A stretch of 64,000 bases of DNA from Streptoalloteichus hindustanus (GCF_900129375.1 NZ_FQVN01000006.1:310001-374000), one strand, 5' to 3'; numbered from the stretch's first letter, positions 38,860 through 48,643 are shown. Translations and numbers: made by a program. Notes: generated by a model from the sequence alone, not told the origin.

Positions 38860-39088
38860 TTCTGCGGCGGTCCGTGTGTGCGCGGACCGACTTCGCGTGT
38901 CGGCGCACGCCCCAGCGGTCGCGGGGCACGACGCCCGGCGGTCCCGGCGGACGACCACCCTGATGGTCCTCGGCGGGTCCGGGCGGCGGCGCGGCACCAG
39001 GGCGAGGGGCCACCCGGCCCGTCGCGTCAACCGAACCGCGTGTCGGCTCGCACCGGCACGCCCGAGCCACGAGGTGCGGAAACCGGCC

Positions 39089-39913
39089 ATGGCCGTCGTC
39101 ACCATGAAGCAGCTGCTCGACAGCGGCGTGCACTTCGGACACCAGACCCGGCGCTGGAACCCGAAGATGAAGCGCTACATCCTGACCGAGCGCAACGGCA
39201 TCTACATCATCGACCTGCAGCAGACGCTGACCTACATCGACCGGGCCTACGAGTTCGTCAAGGAGACCGTGGCCCACGGTGGCAGCATCCTGTTCGTCGG
39301 CACCAAGAAGCAGGCCCAGGAGGCCATCGCCGAGCAGGCGCTGCGGGTCGGGATGCCGTTCGTGAACCAGCGCTGGCTGGGCGGCATGCTCACCAACTTC
39401 CAGACCGTCCACAAGCGGCTGCAGCGCCTCAAGGAGCTGGAGTCGATGGAGCAGACCGGCGGGTTCCAGGGTCTCACCAAGAAGGAGATCCTGATGCTCA
39501 CCCGTGAGAAGGACAAGCTCGAGAAGACCCTGGGCGGCATCCGCGACATGCAGAAGGTGCCGAGCGCCATCTGGGTCGTGGACACCAAGAAGGAGCACAT
39601 CGCCGTCGGCGAGGCCCGCAAGCTGGGCATCCCGGTCGTGGCGATCCTCGACACCAACTGCGACCCGGACGAGGTCGACTACCCGATCCCGGGCAACGAC
39701 GACGCCATCCGGTCGGCCGCGCTGCTGACCCGCGTGGTCGCCGACGCCGCCGCCGACGGCCTCATGTCGCGGTCCGGCCGGGGCGCCGTGGACGGCGAGG
39801 AGAAGCCCGAGCCGGGCGTGGCCAGCGAGGAGCCGCTGGCCGAGTGGGAGCAGGAGCTGCTGACCCGCGCCGACGAGGGCGCGCAGGGCGCCGAGCCCAC
39901 CGCGCAGGCCTGA
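39089..39913 (+). CDS. rpsB: 30S ribosomal protein S2
   Basis: A 274-residue S2. ATG 39089 gives [20 protein letters not shown], followed by [32 protein letters not shown] and [20 protein letters not shown], all diagnostic. An acidic C-terminal tail of about 45 residues is usual in actinobacteria. It is the first gene of rpsB-tsf-pyrH-frr-cdsA. The frame is open upstream, but the extension is Arg-rich and not S2-like. Confidence 0.97.
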   Translation: MAVVTMKQLLDSGVHFGHQTRRWNPKMKRYILTERNGIYIIDLQQTLTYIDRAYEFVKETVAHGGSILFVGTKKQAQEAIAEQALRVGMPFVNQRWLGGMLTNFQTVHKRLQRLKELESMEQTGGFQGLTKKEILMLTREKDKLEKTLGGIRDMQKVPSAIWVVDTKKEHIAVGEARKLGIPVVAILDTNCDPDEVDYPIPGNDDAIRSAALLTRVVADAAADGLMSRSGRGAVDGEEKPEPGVASEEPLAEWEQELLTRADEGAQGAEPTAQA

Positions 39914-40018
39914 TCCGTGCCGCCCGTGGCCGCCGTGACCCCACGGCGGCCACGGGCGGGTCACGCCACGTACCCCTCATCCCCGCCGCGTACACCGAAG
40001 AAGGACGGACAACGCACG

Positions 40019-40834
40019 ATGGCGAACTACACCGCGGCCGACGTCAAGCGTCTCCGCGAGCTCACCGGCTCCGGCATGATGGACTGCAAGAAGGCGCTGG
40101 AGGAGGCGCAGGGCGACTTCGACAAGGCGGTCGAGATCCTGCGCATCAAGGGCGCCAAGGACGTGGGCAAGCGCGCCGAGCGCACCACCGCCAACGGCCT
40201 GGTGGCCGCGGACGGCGGCGTGATGATCGAGCTGCGCTGCGAGACCGACTTCGTCGCCAAGAACGCCGACTTCCAGGAGCTGGCCGCGCGGATCGTCGCG
40301 GCCGCCAAGGTCGCCAAGCCGGCCGACGTGGAGGCCCTCAAGGCCGTCGAGCTGGACGGCAGGACCGTCGACGCGACCGTGCAGGAGCTCTCGGCCAAGA
40401 TCGGCGAGAAGCTGGAGCTGGCCAGGGTCGCCGTGTTCGACGGCCCCGTCGCCACCTACCTGCACAAGCGGGCCGCCGACCTGCCGCCGGCCGTCGGCGT
40501 GCTGGTCGAGTACACCGGTGACGCGGTGGACGCCGCCAAGGGCGCCGCGATGCAGGTCGCCGCGATGAAGCCGCGCTTCGTCACCCGCGACGAGGTCCCG
40601 GCCGACGTGGTCGCCAACGAGCGCCGCATCGCCGAGGAGACCGCCCGCGAGGAGGGCAAGCCGGAGCAGGCCCTGCCGAAGATCGTCGAGGGTCGGGTCA
40701 ACGGCTTCTTCAAGGACGTCGTGCTGCTGGACCAGGCGTCCGTGCAGGACTCCAAGAAGTCGGTGAAGGCCGTGCTGGACGAGGCGGGCGTGACCGTGAC
40801 CCGCTTCGCCCGGTTCGAGGTCGGCCAGGCCTGA
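40019..40834 (+). CDS. tsf: Elongation factor Ts
   Basis: A 271-residue nucleotide-exchange factor for EF-Tu. The N-terminal UBA-like domain contains [20 protein letters not shown]. The EF-Tu-contacting core has [29 protein letters not shown] and the C-terminal module [15 protein letters not shown] follow. The length is typical for actinobacteria. ATG 40019 is preceded by GAAGAAGGAC, 105 bases after rpsB. Confidence 0.97.
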   Translation: MANYTAADVKRLRELTGSGMMDCKKALEEAQGDFDKAVEILRIKGAKDVGKRAERTTANGLVAADGGVMIELRCETDFVAKNADFQELAARIVAAAKVAKPADVEALKAVELDGRTVDATVQELSAKIGEKLELARVAVFDGPVATYLHKRAADLPPAVGVLVEYTGDAVDAAKGAAMQVAAMKPRFVTRDEVPADVVANERRIAEETAREEGKPEQALPKIVEGRVNGFFKDVVLLDQASVQDSKKSVKAVLDEAGVTVTRFARFEVGQA

Positions 40835-40844
40835 TCCACCCGAG

Positions 40845-40890
40845 GACGGGGCCGCCGTGCGGCGACACGACGCGCGCTGGCGGCCCCGTC
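40845..40890 (+). terminator. Hairpin between tsf and pyrH
   Basis: Perfect 12-base GC arms (40845-40856 and 40879-40890) surround a 22-base loop, starting 10 bases after the tsf stop, followed only by TTCGCG. It may terminate part of the rpsB-tsf transcripts and set lower pyrH expression. Confidence 0.6.
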
Positions 40891-40908
40891 TTCGCGTATC
40901 CGCGACGC

Positions 40909-40950
40909 GACGAACGCCGTGATGGCGACGACGAACGCCGTGACGGCGAC
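40909..40950 (+). repeat. 21-bp tandem duplication before pyrH
   Basis: GACGAACGCCGTGAYGGCGAC occurs twice in tandem (40909-40929 and 40930-40950), differing at one base. It lies just upstream of the pyrH ribosome site AAGGAGGAGG (40951-40960). Confidence 0.85.
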
Positions 40951-40964
40951 AAGGAGGAGGACCG

Positions 40965-41714
40965 GTGACCGAGAACGGCGGACAGCGGACCGGCTACAGG
41001 CGGGTCCTGCTCAAGCTCGGTGGTGAGATGTTCGGTGGCGGCAGCGTCGGTGTCGACCCGGACGTGGTCCACTCGGTCGCCCGTCAGATCGCCGACGTCG
41101 TGCGCGACGGCGTCCAGGTGGCCGTCGTGATCGGCGGTGGCAACTTCTTCCGCGGCGCCGAGCTGCAGCAGCGGGGCATGGAGCGCGACCGCGCCGACTA
41201 CATGGCCATGCTCGGCACGGTGATGAACTGCCTGGCCCTCCAGGACTTCCTGGAGAAGGAGGGCGTGCCGACGCGCGTGCAGACCGCCATCACGATGGGA
41301 CAGGTCGCCGAGCCCTACATCCCGCGGCGCGCCGAGCGGCACCTGGAGAAGGGCCGCGTCGTGATCTTCGGCGCCGGGGTCGGCATGCCGTACTTCTCCA
41401 CCGACACCGCCGCCGCGCAGCGCGCGCTGGAGATCGGCTGCGAGGCGGTGCTGATGGCCAAGGCGGTCGACGGCGTCTACACCGCCGACCCGAAGCTGGA
41501 CGCGGCGGCGGTGATGTTCGAGAGCATCACCCACCGCGAGGTCCTGGAGCGGGGGCTGAAGGTCGCCGACGCGACCGCCTTCAGCCTGTGCATGGACAAC
41601 AAGATGCCGATCATCGTGTTCAACCTCCTCACCGAGGGCAACATCGGCCGCGCCGTGCGCGGTGAGAAGATCGGGACCCTGGTCAGCACCCCCGGCGGTG
41701 CGGCCACGGCCTGA
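40965..41714 (+). CDS. pyrH: UMP kinase
   Basis: A 249-residue amino-acid-kinase-fold enzyme that makes UDP from UMP and ATP, hexameric and feedback-regulated by UTP/GTP. Motifs are [52 protein letters not shown] and [18 protein letters not shown] 40965 has a near-perfect AAGGAGGAGG site. The gene is separated from tsf by a hairpin and a 21-bp repeat. Confidence 0.97.
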   Translation: MTENGGQRTGYRRVLLKLGGEMFGGGSVGVDPDVVHSVARQIADVVRDGVQVAVVIGGGNFFRGAELQQRGMERDRADYMAMLGTVMNCLALQDFLEKEGVPTRVQTAITMGQVAEPYIPRRAERHLEKGRVVIFGAGVGMPYFSTDTAAAQRALEIGCEAVLMAKAVDGVYTADPKLDAAAVMFESITHREVLERGLKVADATAFSLCMDNKMPIIVFNLLTEGNIGRAVRGEKIGTLVSTPGGAATA

Positions 41715-41778
41715 CCGTGCTGGGATCGGCCTCACCGCGAGCGTCCACCCCGCAGCAGAAAGCACAGAAGGAGCAGCC

Positions 41779-42336
41779 GTGATCGACGAGACACTCCTCG
41801 ACGCCGAGGAGAAGATGGAGAAGGCGGTGTCGGTGGCCAAGGACGAGCTGGCCACGGTGCGCACCGGCCGGGCCAACCCCGCCATGTTCCACGGCATCAC
41901 GGTCGACTACTACGGTGCGCCGACGCCGATCAACCAGATGGCCAGCATCTCGGTGCCCGAGGCGCGGATGGCGGTCATCAAGCCCTACGACGCCAGCCAG
42001 CTCCGCGCCATCGAGAAGGCGATCAGGGACTCCGACCTGGGCGTCAACCCGAGCAACGACGGCACCATCATCCGCGTGGTCATCCCGGCGCTGTCCGAGG
42101 AGCGGCGGCGCGAGATGGTGAAGATCGCCAAGGGCAAGGGCGAGGACGCGAAGGTGTCCGTCCGCAACATCCGCCGCAAGGCCAAGGACGAGCTGGACCG
42201 CATCGTCAAGGACGGCGAGGCCGGTGAGGACGACGGCGTGCGGGCCGAGAAGGAGCTGCAGGCCCTCACCGACAAGTACGTCTCCCAGATCGACGTGCTG
42301 GTCAAGCACAAGGAAACCGAGCTTCTCGAGGTCTGA
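41779..42336 (+). CDS. frr: Ribosome recycling factor
   Basis: A 185-residue tRNA-mimic protein that with EF-G splits post-termination ribosomes. Diagnostic segments are [40 protein letters not shown] and [10 protein letters not shown]. The length is exactly that of the family. GTG 41779 is preceded by AGAAGGAGCAG. cdsA starts at the base following its stop codon. Confidence 0.97.
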   Translation: MIDETLLDAEEKMEKAVSVAKDELATVRTGRANPAMFHGITVDYYGAPTPINQMASISVPEARMAVIKPYDASQLRAIEKAIRDSDLGVNPSNDGTIIRVVIPALSEERRREMVKIAKGKGEDAKVSVRNIRRKAKDELDRIVKDGEAGEDDGVRAEKELQALTDKYVSQIDVLVKHKETELLEV

Positions 42337-43212
42337 GTGGTGACGGCCAGCCAACGGGGGGATGCCGCCGGCGCGTCCGGCGGCACATCAGGGAAGAAGC
42401 CTTCGCGGGCTGGCCGGGACCTCCGGGCGGCGATCGCGGTCGGCGTCGGGCTCGGCGCGGCGATCCTGGTGGCGCTGCTCACCGTGCGCGAGGTGTTCGT
42501 CGGGATCGCCGCGCTCGCCGTCGCGGTCGGGACGTGGGAGCTCGCCGGCGCGTTGCGCCGGGGCGCCGGCATCCAGCTCCAGCTGCCCGTGCTGCTGCTC
42601 GGCGGCCAGGCCATGGTGTGGTTGTCCTGGCCGTTCGGGCGGAGCGGGGTGTTGGCCGCGTTCGTGGTCACCATCCTGTGCTGCCTGGTGTGGCGGATGC
42701 GCGCCGGCGCGGACGGCTATCTGCGGGACGTGGCCGCCTCGGTGTTCACGGCGGCCTACGTGCCGCTGTTCGCGTCGTTCGCGGCGATGCTGGTGGTGCC
42801 CGACGACGGGCAGTACCGCGTGCTCTGCTTCATGATCGGAGTGGTCTGCTCGGACACCGGCGGGTACGTCGCCGGGGTGCTGTTCGGGCGCCACCCGATG
42901 GCGCCGGCGATCAGCCCGAAGAAGTCGTGGGAGGGTTTCGCCGGGTCAATGGTGGCCGGTGTGGTCGGCGGCGCCCTGTCGGTGAGCCTGCTGCTGGGCG
43001 GCCACTGGTGGCAGGGCGTGTTGTTCGGCGCGGCGCTGGTGGTCACGGCGACCGTGGGCGACCTCGTCGAGTCCATGATCAAGCGGGATCTGGGGATCAA
43101 GGACATGGGCACGCTGCTGCCCGGCCACGGCGGGCTGATGGACCGTCTGGACTCCCTGCTGCCGTCGGCGGTGGTGTCCTGGTTGTTGCTGCGCGCGTTC
43201 GTCCCGGCCTGA
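42337..43212 (+). CDS. cdsA: Phosphatidate cytidylyltransferase
   Basis: A 291-residue polytopic enzyme that makes CDP-diacylglycerol from phosphatidate and CTP, the branch point of phospholipid synthesis. It has about 8 membrane segments after a 25-residue polar N-terminus. The CDP-DAG synthase signature spans ESMIKRDLGIKDMGTLLPGH and GGLMDRLDSLL, and KKSWEGFAGS is also conserved. It directly abuts frr. Its stop lies inside a hairpin shared with the convergent VOC gene. Confidence 0.95.
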   Translation: MVTASQRGDAAGASGGTSGKKPSRAGRDLRAAIAVGVGLGAAILVALLTVREVFVGIAALAVAVGTWELAGALRRGAGIQLQLPVLLLGGQAMVWLSWPFGRSGVLAAFVVTILCCLVWRMRAGADGYLRDVAASVFTAAYVPLFASFAAMLVVPDDGQYRVLCFMIGVVCSDTGGYVAGVLFGRHPMAPAISPKKSWEGFAGSMVAGVVGGALSVSLLLGGHWWQGVLFGAALVVTATVGDLVESMIKRDLGIKDMGTLLPGHGGLMDRLDSLLPSAVVSWLLLRAFVPA

Positions 43213-43268
43213 CCACCGCCTCGCGTGCGCGCCGCGGCGGAGCCGGGGCGCGGCGGGCGGTGGTCAGG
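43208..43268. terminator. Shared hairpin containing both stop codons of cdsA and the VOC gene
   Basis: Arms 43208-43220 and 43256-43268 are perfect 13-mers. The left arm holds the cdsA TGA (43210-43212) and the right arm the minus-strand stop (43264-43266). The 35-base loop is GC-rich and can pair further. It is a natural bidirectional terminator. Confidence 0.7.
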
Positions 43269-44064
43269 ACCGCGTGGTGGCGTCGAGCACGGCGAAGGTG
43301 GCGCCACAGGGATCGGCGAGCACCGCGACGCGCCCCTCGCGTGTGGCGAACGGCGCGAGCGCCACGTGCCCGCCGTGGCGCACCGCCCGCTCCGCCAGCC
43401 GGTCGACGCCCACCTCCGGGTCGACGTCGAAGTAGACCATCCAGTGCGGCGGCATCTCGCGGGGGAACTCCGGGCCCATCCCCAGCCGCCCGAGCCGGAT
43501 CGTCCTGCCGCCCAGCGACCAGAGGGTGTAGTCGGCGGTCCGCGGGTCGTCCCAGGGTTCCTGGGCGTATCCGAAGAGCGCGGCGAAGAACGTGTCGGCC
43601 GTCGCGCCGTCCCGGGAGTGCAGCTCGCCGCGGCTCACCGCGCCGGGCAGGGCCGTGCCGAACCGCCAGGTCCCGGTGGGCTGCCAGAAGCCGACGACCG
43701 CGCCGGTCGGGTCGGCGGCGATCAGCATGTGCCCGCACCCCGGCAGTTCGACCGGGCCGTGGACGAGCTGCCCGCCGAGCAGGCTGACCTGTTCCGCGGT
43801 GCGGACGGCGTCGACGGTGGCGAGGTAGAGCATCCACGTGCCCAGCTCGCCCGGCTGTCGGCCGGGGTTGGTGTACACGCCGGCCACCGGGCGGTCGTGG
43901 ACCAGGGCGAAGGTGTAGTTGCCGGTGGACGGGTCGGGGTTGATGGCGTAGCGCCAGCCGAACAGGCCGGCGTAGAACTCGCGGGTGGCCCGCGGGTCGG
44001 GGCTGGCGAGCTCGACCCAGCACGGGGTGCCCGGCGCGAAGCCGGCCGGGTCGGCGTGGACCAT
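43264..44064 (-). CDS. Two-domain VOC (glyoxalase/bleomycin-resistance fold) protein
   Basis: A 266-residue protein made of two VOC modules: residues 10-125 ([20 protein letters not shown], then [13 protein letters not shown]) and 135-265 ([20 protein letters not shown], then [13 protein letters not shown]). This layout resembles glyoxalase-like proteins such as those in antibiotic-producing actinomycetes. The ligand is unknown; it could be a metal-dependent enzyme or a binding protein. ATG 44064 is chosen because GAGAGGAGGG lies directly upstream; an ATG seven codons earlier would overlap that site. Confidence 0.85.
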   Translation of the reverse strand: MVHADPAGFAPGTPCWVELASPDPRATREFYAGLFGWRYAINPDPSTGNYTFALVHDRPVAGVYTNPGRQPGELGTWMLYLATVDAVRTAEQVSLLGGQLVHGPVELPGCGHMLIAADPTGAVVGFWQPTGTWRFGTALPGAVSRGELHSRDGATADTFFAALFGYAQEPWDDPRTADYTLWSLGGRTIRLGRLGMGPEFPREMPPHWMVYFDVDPEVGVDRLAERAVRHGGHVALAPFATREGRVAVLADPCGATFAVLDATTRS

Positions 44065-44391
44065 GGGCGCCCTCCTCTCCCGCACGGCGGGGGAGACCGT
44101 GTGATCGGCGGGAATCCACGTCGGACCCTAGGCCGGCAGGGGGAACACCGACGGCCGCACCGCGCCCGGACATCCCCCGATCGGGGGGCCGCTGGTCGAC
44201 CACGGGGTGACCCGCTGGTCGGTGATGCCCCATCCGGGTGCGGTCCTAGCGTCGTGGTGTGGGCGGGGGTCTCCCCCGCCGCCCAGCCCGGCAGGGGGCG
44301 ACCGGCCACCACCCGTCCGCCGCCTCGCTCCCTGCCGCGGTCGGGCGACACGGCGCGCCCCGGGCGGCCGGGGGAACGGGAGGTCGGGACG
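44065..44391. promoter_or_regulatory. Divergent VOC/tatA promoter region
   Basis: These 327 bases contain no gene. A -10 for the VOC gene is TAGGGT on the minus strand (44125-44130). A -10 for tatA is TAGCGT (44247-44252), though it lies 140 bases from the tatA start. No clear -35 or other operator was found. Confidence 0.4.
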
Positions 44392-44670
44392 ATGGGTGGG
44401 CTCAGCCCCTGGCACTGGATCGTCGTCATCGCGGCGTTCGCCCTGTTGTTCGGCGCGAAGCGGTTGCCGGACGCGGCGCGGTCGGTCGGCAGGTCGTTGC
44501 GGATCTTCCGGGCGGAGATGGGCACCGCCGGGCAGTCCGGGGGCGAGGCCGCGGCCTACGATGGCTCCGCCGGTGGCGGCCCGACCGGGCAGGAGCGGCC
44601 GGCGCCCCGGGTGGAGGCGCCGCGGGTGGAGGTGCCGCGGCCGCCGGCCGGCGGGTCGACGGGTCGGTGA
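44392..44670 (+). CDS. tatA: Twin-arginine translocase subunit TatA
   Basis: A 92-residue protein with an N-terminal membrane helix ([20 protein letters not shown]), the Phe-Gly hinge and an amphipathic helix ([17 protein letters not shown]), then a Pro/Gly-rich tail. TatA oligomers open the pore for folded Tat substrates; tatC and tatB are not in the window. ATG 44392 follows GGGAGG. The stop overlaps a GTG of the response-regulator frame, so the genes may be co-transcribed. Confidence 0.9.
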   Translation: MGGLSPWHWIVVIAAFALLFGAKRLPDAARSVGRSLRIFRAEMGTAGQSGGEAAAYDGSAGGGPTGQERPAPRVEAPRVEVPRPPAGGSTGR

Positions 44671-44687
44671 ACGAGGGGGCTGCGCGC

Positions 44688-45329
44688 GTGAGCGGCGACC
44701 GGGTCCGGGTGGTGATCGCTGAGGATCACCCCATCTACCGGGACGGGCTGCGCCGCGCCCTGGGCTGGAACCACGACCTCGAGGTGGTCGCCGCGGTCGC
44801 CGACGGCGACCAGGCGCTGGCGGCGGCCAGGGAGCACGCCCCGTGCGTGCTCGTCGTCGACTACAACCTGCCGGGCAGGAACGGCGTGCAGGTCGCCGAC
44901 GCGGTCACCAGGGACGGGCTCGACTGCCGGGTGCTGCTGATCTCGGCGACCACCGACGGCCCCGTCGTGTTCGAGGCCCTGGAGCGCGGCGCGGCCGGTT
45001 ACCTGGGCAAGGACGCCGACCGGGACCAGATCATCGACGCGGTGCTGCGGGTGGCCAGGGGCCAGGCGGTGCTGCCGCCCGAGGTGGCCACCGGCCTGGC
45101 CGGGCAGATCCGGATGCGCGGGGGCCAGCACCGCCCGGCGCTGACCGAACGGGAGCGCGAGGTGCTGCGGTCCTTCGCCGCGGGCCTGACCATCCCGCAG
45201 GTGGCGCGGAACCTGCACCTGAGCCCGAGCACGGTGAAGAGCCACACGCAGCGGCTGTACGAGAAGCTCGGGGTGGGCGACCGGGCGGCGGTGGTGGCTG
45301 AGGCCATGCGCCGCGGTCTGCTGGAGTGA
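44688..45329 (+). CDS. NarL/LuxR-type response regulator
   Basis: A 213-residue two-component regulator. The receiver domain has the acidic pair in IAEDHPIYRDGL, the phosphoacceptor Asp58 in LVVDYNLPG, and Lys in GYLGKDADRD. The C-terminal LuxR helix-turn-helix is LTEREREVLRSFAAGLTIPQ, then LHLSPSTVKSHTQRLYEKLG. I chose GTG 44688 because GAGGGGG precedes it; GTG 44667 overlapping the tatA stop is the alternative. The stop overlaps the sensor-kinase start (GTGA). Confidence 0.92.
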   Translation: MSGDRVRVVIAEDHPIYRDGLRRALGWNHDLEVVAAVADGDQALAAAREHAPCVLVVDYNLPGRNGVQVADAVTRDGLDCRVLLISATTDGPVVFEALERGAAGYLGKDADRDQIIDAVLRVARGQAVLPPEVATGLAGQIRMRGGQHRPALTEREREVLRSFAAGLTIPQVARNLHLSPSTVKSHTQRLYEKLGVGDRAAVVAEAMRRGLLE

Positions 45330-46516
45330 GTCCGGCCGAACCGAGGGGCCCGGCGTCGGTGCGCGGCGCCGGGTGGGCGCGGCTGCTCCTGGTCCTCCCG
45401 CTGTCCCTGGGTGGGCTGGCGGCCACCCAGGGCAACCAGCGCGTGGCGTTCTTCGCCGTCGTCGCGGTCTACGCGGTGTGGGCGCTGGGGTGGCTGCGGT
45501 TCGTTACGCGGCCGGAGCGCGTCGGGCCGACCGTGGCGGTGGTGGCCGCCGCCGTCGACGTCGTGGTGATCACCGTCCTCGCCGCGCTGTCCAGGGGGCC
45601 TGGCTCGGAGGCGCGGTACGCGTACTTCCTGCTGCCGGTCGTCGCGATCCCGTGGAACCGGGCCTGGCTGACCGCCGGTGTGGGCCTCGCCGGGCTCGTC
45701 GGGCACGCGGTGCTCGTGCTGGCGCCGCTGCGGCCGGAGGACGTGGCCAACCTGGACCCGTCCAGGGGGATGCTCTACGACCTGCTGCGGGCCGGCACGG
45801 ACGCGAGCTACCTGTTCTGGCTGACCGGCATGTGCACCCTGCTGACCGTCGCGCTGGGGCGTCGCAACGAGCGGATCCAGCGGTTGCTGGACGAGCGGGA
45901 GCGGCTGCTCGCCGAGGTCCTGCGGGTCGAGGACCGGGAGCGGGCGGCGCTGGCCGAGGCGCTGCACGACGGCGCGGTGCAGAACCTGCTCGCGGTGCGG
46001 CTGGACCTGGAGGAGGTCGGGCCGGAGCACCGCGGGCCGTGGTGGCACCGAGTGCGCGAGGTGGTCACCGACACCGTGCGGGAGTTGCGGGAGGCGGTGT
46101 TCGACCTGCACCCGAGGGTGCTGCGGGAGGCCGGCCTCGCGCAGGCGTTGCGCAGCCTGGGGGAGCGGGCGGCCCGCCGGGGGCGGTTCGACCTCGACTG
46201 CCGGATCGACCCGGTGCCCCGGCACCCCGCCGAGCAACTCGTGTACTCCGCCGCGCGCGAGCTGCTGGCCAACGTCGAGCGGCACGCGCGGGCCTCGCGG
46301 GTGGAGTTGCTGCTCACCGCGCGGGACGGGCGGCTGCGGCTGTGCCTGCGGGACGACGGGGTCGGCATCGAGCCGGGTGTGCTCCGCCGGCGCATCGCCG
46401 AGGGGCACATCGGCCTGGCCAGCCAGCAGGTGCGGGTCACCGGCGCCGGCGGCGCGTTCCACGTGCGGCCCCGCGAGGGCGGGGGCACCGTCGTCGAGGT
46501 CGAGCTGCCGTACTGA
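45326..46516 (+). CDS. Sensor histidine kinase (HisKA_3 type)
   Basis: A 396-residue kinase. The N-terminal half has about 5-6 membrane segments with short loops. A linker helix leads to the HisKA_3 dimerisation motif EDRERAALAEALHDGAVQNL, with the phospho-His in ALHDG. The HATPase domain shows YSAARELLANVERHARAS (N box) and LRDDGVGIEPG (G1). It pairs with the regulator directly upstream. The signal and regulon are unknown; the adjacent LCP gene makes an envelope role possible. Confidence 0.92.
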   Translation: MSPAEPRGPASVRGAGWARLLLVLPLSLGGLAATQGNQRVAFFAVVAVYAVWALGWLRFVTRPERVGPTVAVVAAAVDVVVITVLAALSRGPGSEARYAYFLLPVVAIPWNRAWLTAGVGLAGLVGHAVLVLAPLRPEDVANLDPSRGMLYDLLRAGTDASYLFWLTGMCTLLTVALGRRNERIQRLLDERERLLAEVLRVEDRERAALAEALHDGAVQNLLAVRLDLEEVGPEHRGPWWHRVREVVTDTVRELREAVFDLHPRVLREAGLAQALRSLGERAARRGRFDLDCRIDPVPRHPAEQLVYSAARELLANVERHARASRVELLLTARDGRLRLCLRDDGVGIEPGVLRRRIAEGHIGLASQQVRVTGAGGAFHVRPREGGGTVVEVELPY

Positions 46517-46642
46517 TCTCCCGAGGTGGGAGCGGTCGGGCTCCTCCGATCGGCCTCGGCCGATCGGCTGGGGTCGGCCCACCCCGGATCGGTCCCGGTG
46601 GGCGGCGACCCCGCGCGGGCGGCCCCGGGACAGTGGTCGGCG

Positions 46643-47698
46643 ATGGGATCTGCGTCGAGGGTCACGCGGCGGAGACCGCGGCATCACCTTCGACCAGCGC
46701 GGCGCCGCCGCTGGGCACGGGGGAGCCTGCTGGGGCCGGTGGTCGTCGCGGTCCTGGTCATGAGCACCTTCGGGGCGACGTGGTGGCGGTTGGGCGCGGC
46801 GATGCACCGCGTCGACGGGGTCCTCCCGACCACCGAGGCCCCGAACCCGGTCGGCGCCGGCCGGCGGCGGGCCGCCGAGAACGTCCTCCTCATCGGAGCG
46901 GACTCCCGGTCCGGCCGGGCCGGGGTCTCCGGCGCCCGGTCGGACGCGGTCGTGCTGGTGCGCGTGCCGGCGGACCGCGCGAGCGTCACCGCCGTCAGCA
47001 TCCCCCGCGATGCCTGGGTGGACGTGCCCTCCTGCCCCCGTCCGGGCGGTGGCTGGACCGCGCCCTACACCGGGATGCTCAACTCGGCGCTGGACACCGC
47101 CGGCCCCACCTGCACCGCGCGGACGGTGCAGAAGCTCACGGGCATGGTGGTGACGCGGTACGTCCAGCTCGACTACGAGGGCTTCCGGGCGGTCGTGGAC
47201 GCGCTGGGCGGGGTCGCGGTCGACCACCCCGGGCCGGGTCCGGTGTCCGACCCGGACAGCGGGCTGGAGCTGCGGCCGGGGCGCAACGAGCTGGACGGGG
47301 AGGGGGCGCTGGCCTACGTGCGGGCGCGGTGCCACCTCGGCGACGGGGCGGACCCGTGGCGCGTCCAGTGGCAGCAGCGGTTCATGCTGGCGGTGGCCAG
47401 GAAGGCCGCGAGCACCGACGTCCTGGCCGATCCGGCCCGGCTGCGGGAGGCCGTGTCGGCCGTGCTGGCCGCGACCACCGCGGACGGGCAGACCTCGCTC
47501 GCCGACCTGGAGCGCCTCGTCTCCGCCCTGCGGTCCGTTCCGCCGGAGCGGTTCGTCTTCCGGACCGCTCCGATCGCCTTCCCGGACCACGAGCCCGAGC
47601 CGGGCCGGGCGCACCCCGCCGACCGGGTGCTGCTCGACGTCGAGGCGAGCCGGCGCCTCTTCGCGGCGCTCGCCGCCGACGCGCCGCTGCCCGAGTAG
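46643..47698 (+). CDS. LytR-CpsA-Psr (LCP) family glycopolymer ligase
   Basis: About 351 residues. An Arg-rich cytoplasmic start is followed by one membrane helix (GPVVVAVLVMSTFGATWW). The LCP domain has NVLLIGADSRSGRAG, SDAVVLVRVPADRASVTAVS and IPRDAWVDV, with the Arg/Asp residues that bind pyrophosphate-linked lipids, and ALAYVRAR near its end. LCP enzymes attach arabinogalactan or teichoic-acid-type polymers to peptidoglycan. ATG 46643 gives a standard topology; the frame is open to 46526. It follows the two-component pair on the same strand. Confidence 0.87.
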   Translation: MGSASRVTRRRPRHHLRPARRRRWARGSLLGPVVVAVLVMSTFGATWWRLGAAMHRVDGVLPTTEAPNPVGAGRRRAAENVLLIGADSRSGRAGVSGARSDAVVLVRVPADRASVTAVSIPRDAWVDVPSCPRPGGGWTAPYTGMLNSALDTAGPTCTARTVQKLTGMVVTRYVQLDYEGFRAVVDALGGVAVDHPGPGPVSDPDSGLELRPGRNELDGEGALAYVRARCHLGDGADPWRVQWQQRFMLAVARKAASTDVLADPARLREAVSAVLAATTADGQTSLADLERLVSALRSVPPERFVFRTAPIAFPDHEPEPGRAHPADRVLLDVEASRRLFAALAADAPLPE

Positions 47699-47745
47699 CG
47701 GACGGGAGACTGGCACGCCCGCACGTCACCTGGTAGAGCGAAGGG

Positions 47746-48510
47746 GTGAAGAACTACGTGCGGGCGGCCCTGGCCGCGGCCCGCGCCCCCGACCCGGGCG
47801 CCACCGGCACCGTGGTGCCCAGCCCGAACATCTGGCACTGGCCGGACGTGTACGAGGTGGAGAACCACGCGCAGGACTCCGGCGGGGCGATCTGGGGTGC
47901 CCTGCGGGCGGCCCACGACTTCGCCGGGCGCGACGTGGTCGACGTCGGCTGCGGCGACGGGTTCCACCTGCCGGTGTTCGCCGCCTCGGCCCGCTCGGTG
48001 ACCGGGGTGGAGCCGCACGCGCCGCTGGTCGAGCGGGCGCGACGCCGGGTGGCTGAGCTCACCAACGTGACCGTGCTGGCCGGACCGGCGCAGCGGTTGC
48101 CGCTGGCGGAGGCGAGCGCGGACCTCGTGCACGCCCGCACCGCCTACTTCTTCGGGCCGGGCTGCGAGCCCGGTCTGCGGGAGGCCGACCGGGTGCTGCG
48201 TCCGGGCGGCGCTCTCGCGGTCGTCGACCTCGATGCCACCGCCGGGCCCTACGGGGCCTGGATGCGCGCCGACATGCCGCACTACGACCCGTCGGCGGTC
48301 GAGGCGTTCTTCGCGCGGCACGGGTTCGACTGCCGGCGGGTCGACACCCTGTGGCGGTTCCCGGACCGGGAGAGCCTGGCGGCCGTGCTGCGGATCGAGT
48401 TCTCGCCCCGGGTCGCGGAGCGGGCGATCGCCGAGTCGTCCGGCCTGACCATCCCGGTCCGCTACCGGCTGCACGTCCGCCGCAAGCCGACGGGGATCGT
48501 CCGCGCCTGA
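47746..48510 (+). CDS. Class I SAM-dependent methyltransferase
   Basis: A 254-residue protein. The SAM-binding glycine motif is DVVDVGCGDGFHLPVFAASA (about 65-84). VTGVEPHAPLVERARRRV is motif II, and READRVLRPGGALAVVDLDA the post-motif III region. The rest matches Methyltransf_11-type proteins. The substrate is unknown. GTG 47746 has GAAGG immediately upstream. Confidence 0.87.
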   Translation: MKNYVRAALAAARAPDPGATGTVVPSPNIWHWPDVYEVENHAQDSGGAIWGALRAAHDFAGRDVVDVGCGDGFHLPVFAASARSVTGVEPHAPLVERARRRVAELTNVTVLAGPAQRLPLAEASADLVHARTAYFFGPGCEPGLREADRVLRPGGALAVVDLDATAGPYGAWMRADMPHYDPSAVEAFFARHGFDCRRVDTLWRFPDRESLAAVLRIEFSPRVAERAIAESSGLTIPVRYRLHVRRKPTGIVRA

Positions 48511-48643
48511 GTCGGCGCGGGGCGGGTCGCGACGAGCGTGCCGCGCCGCGGCTTCCCCCGCTGCGGCGGACATGGGGTGCGGTGGGCGTAACAGGCGGAC
48601 GGCGGCCGGGTGAGCTGGTCGATCTGGGACACTGGAGCGCGTT

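Larger units (their letters stand above)
38726..39088 (+). other. Divergent M23/rpsB region and rpsB leader
   Basis: These 363 bases carry a DnaA-box pair (38777-38804), the likely rpsB -10 (38854-38859) and about 220 bases of presumed 5' leader. No gene is seen. A long leader upstream of rpsB may hold the usual S2 autoregulatory structure, but I could not identify one by eye. Confidence 0.6.
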
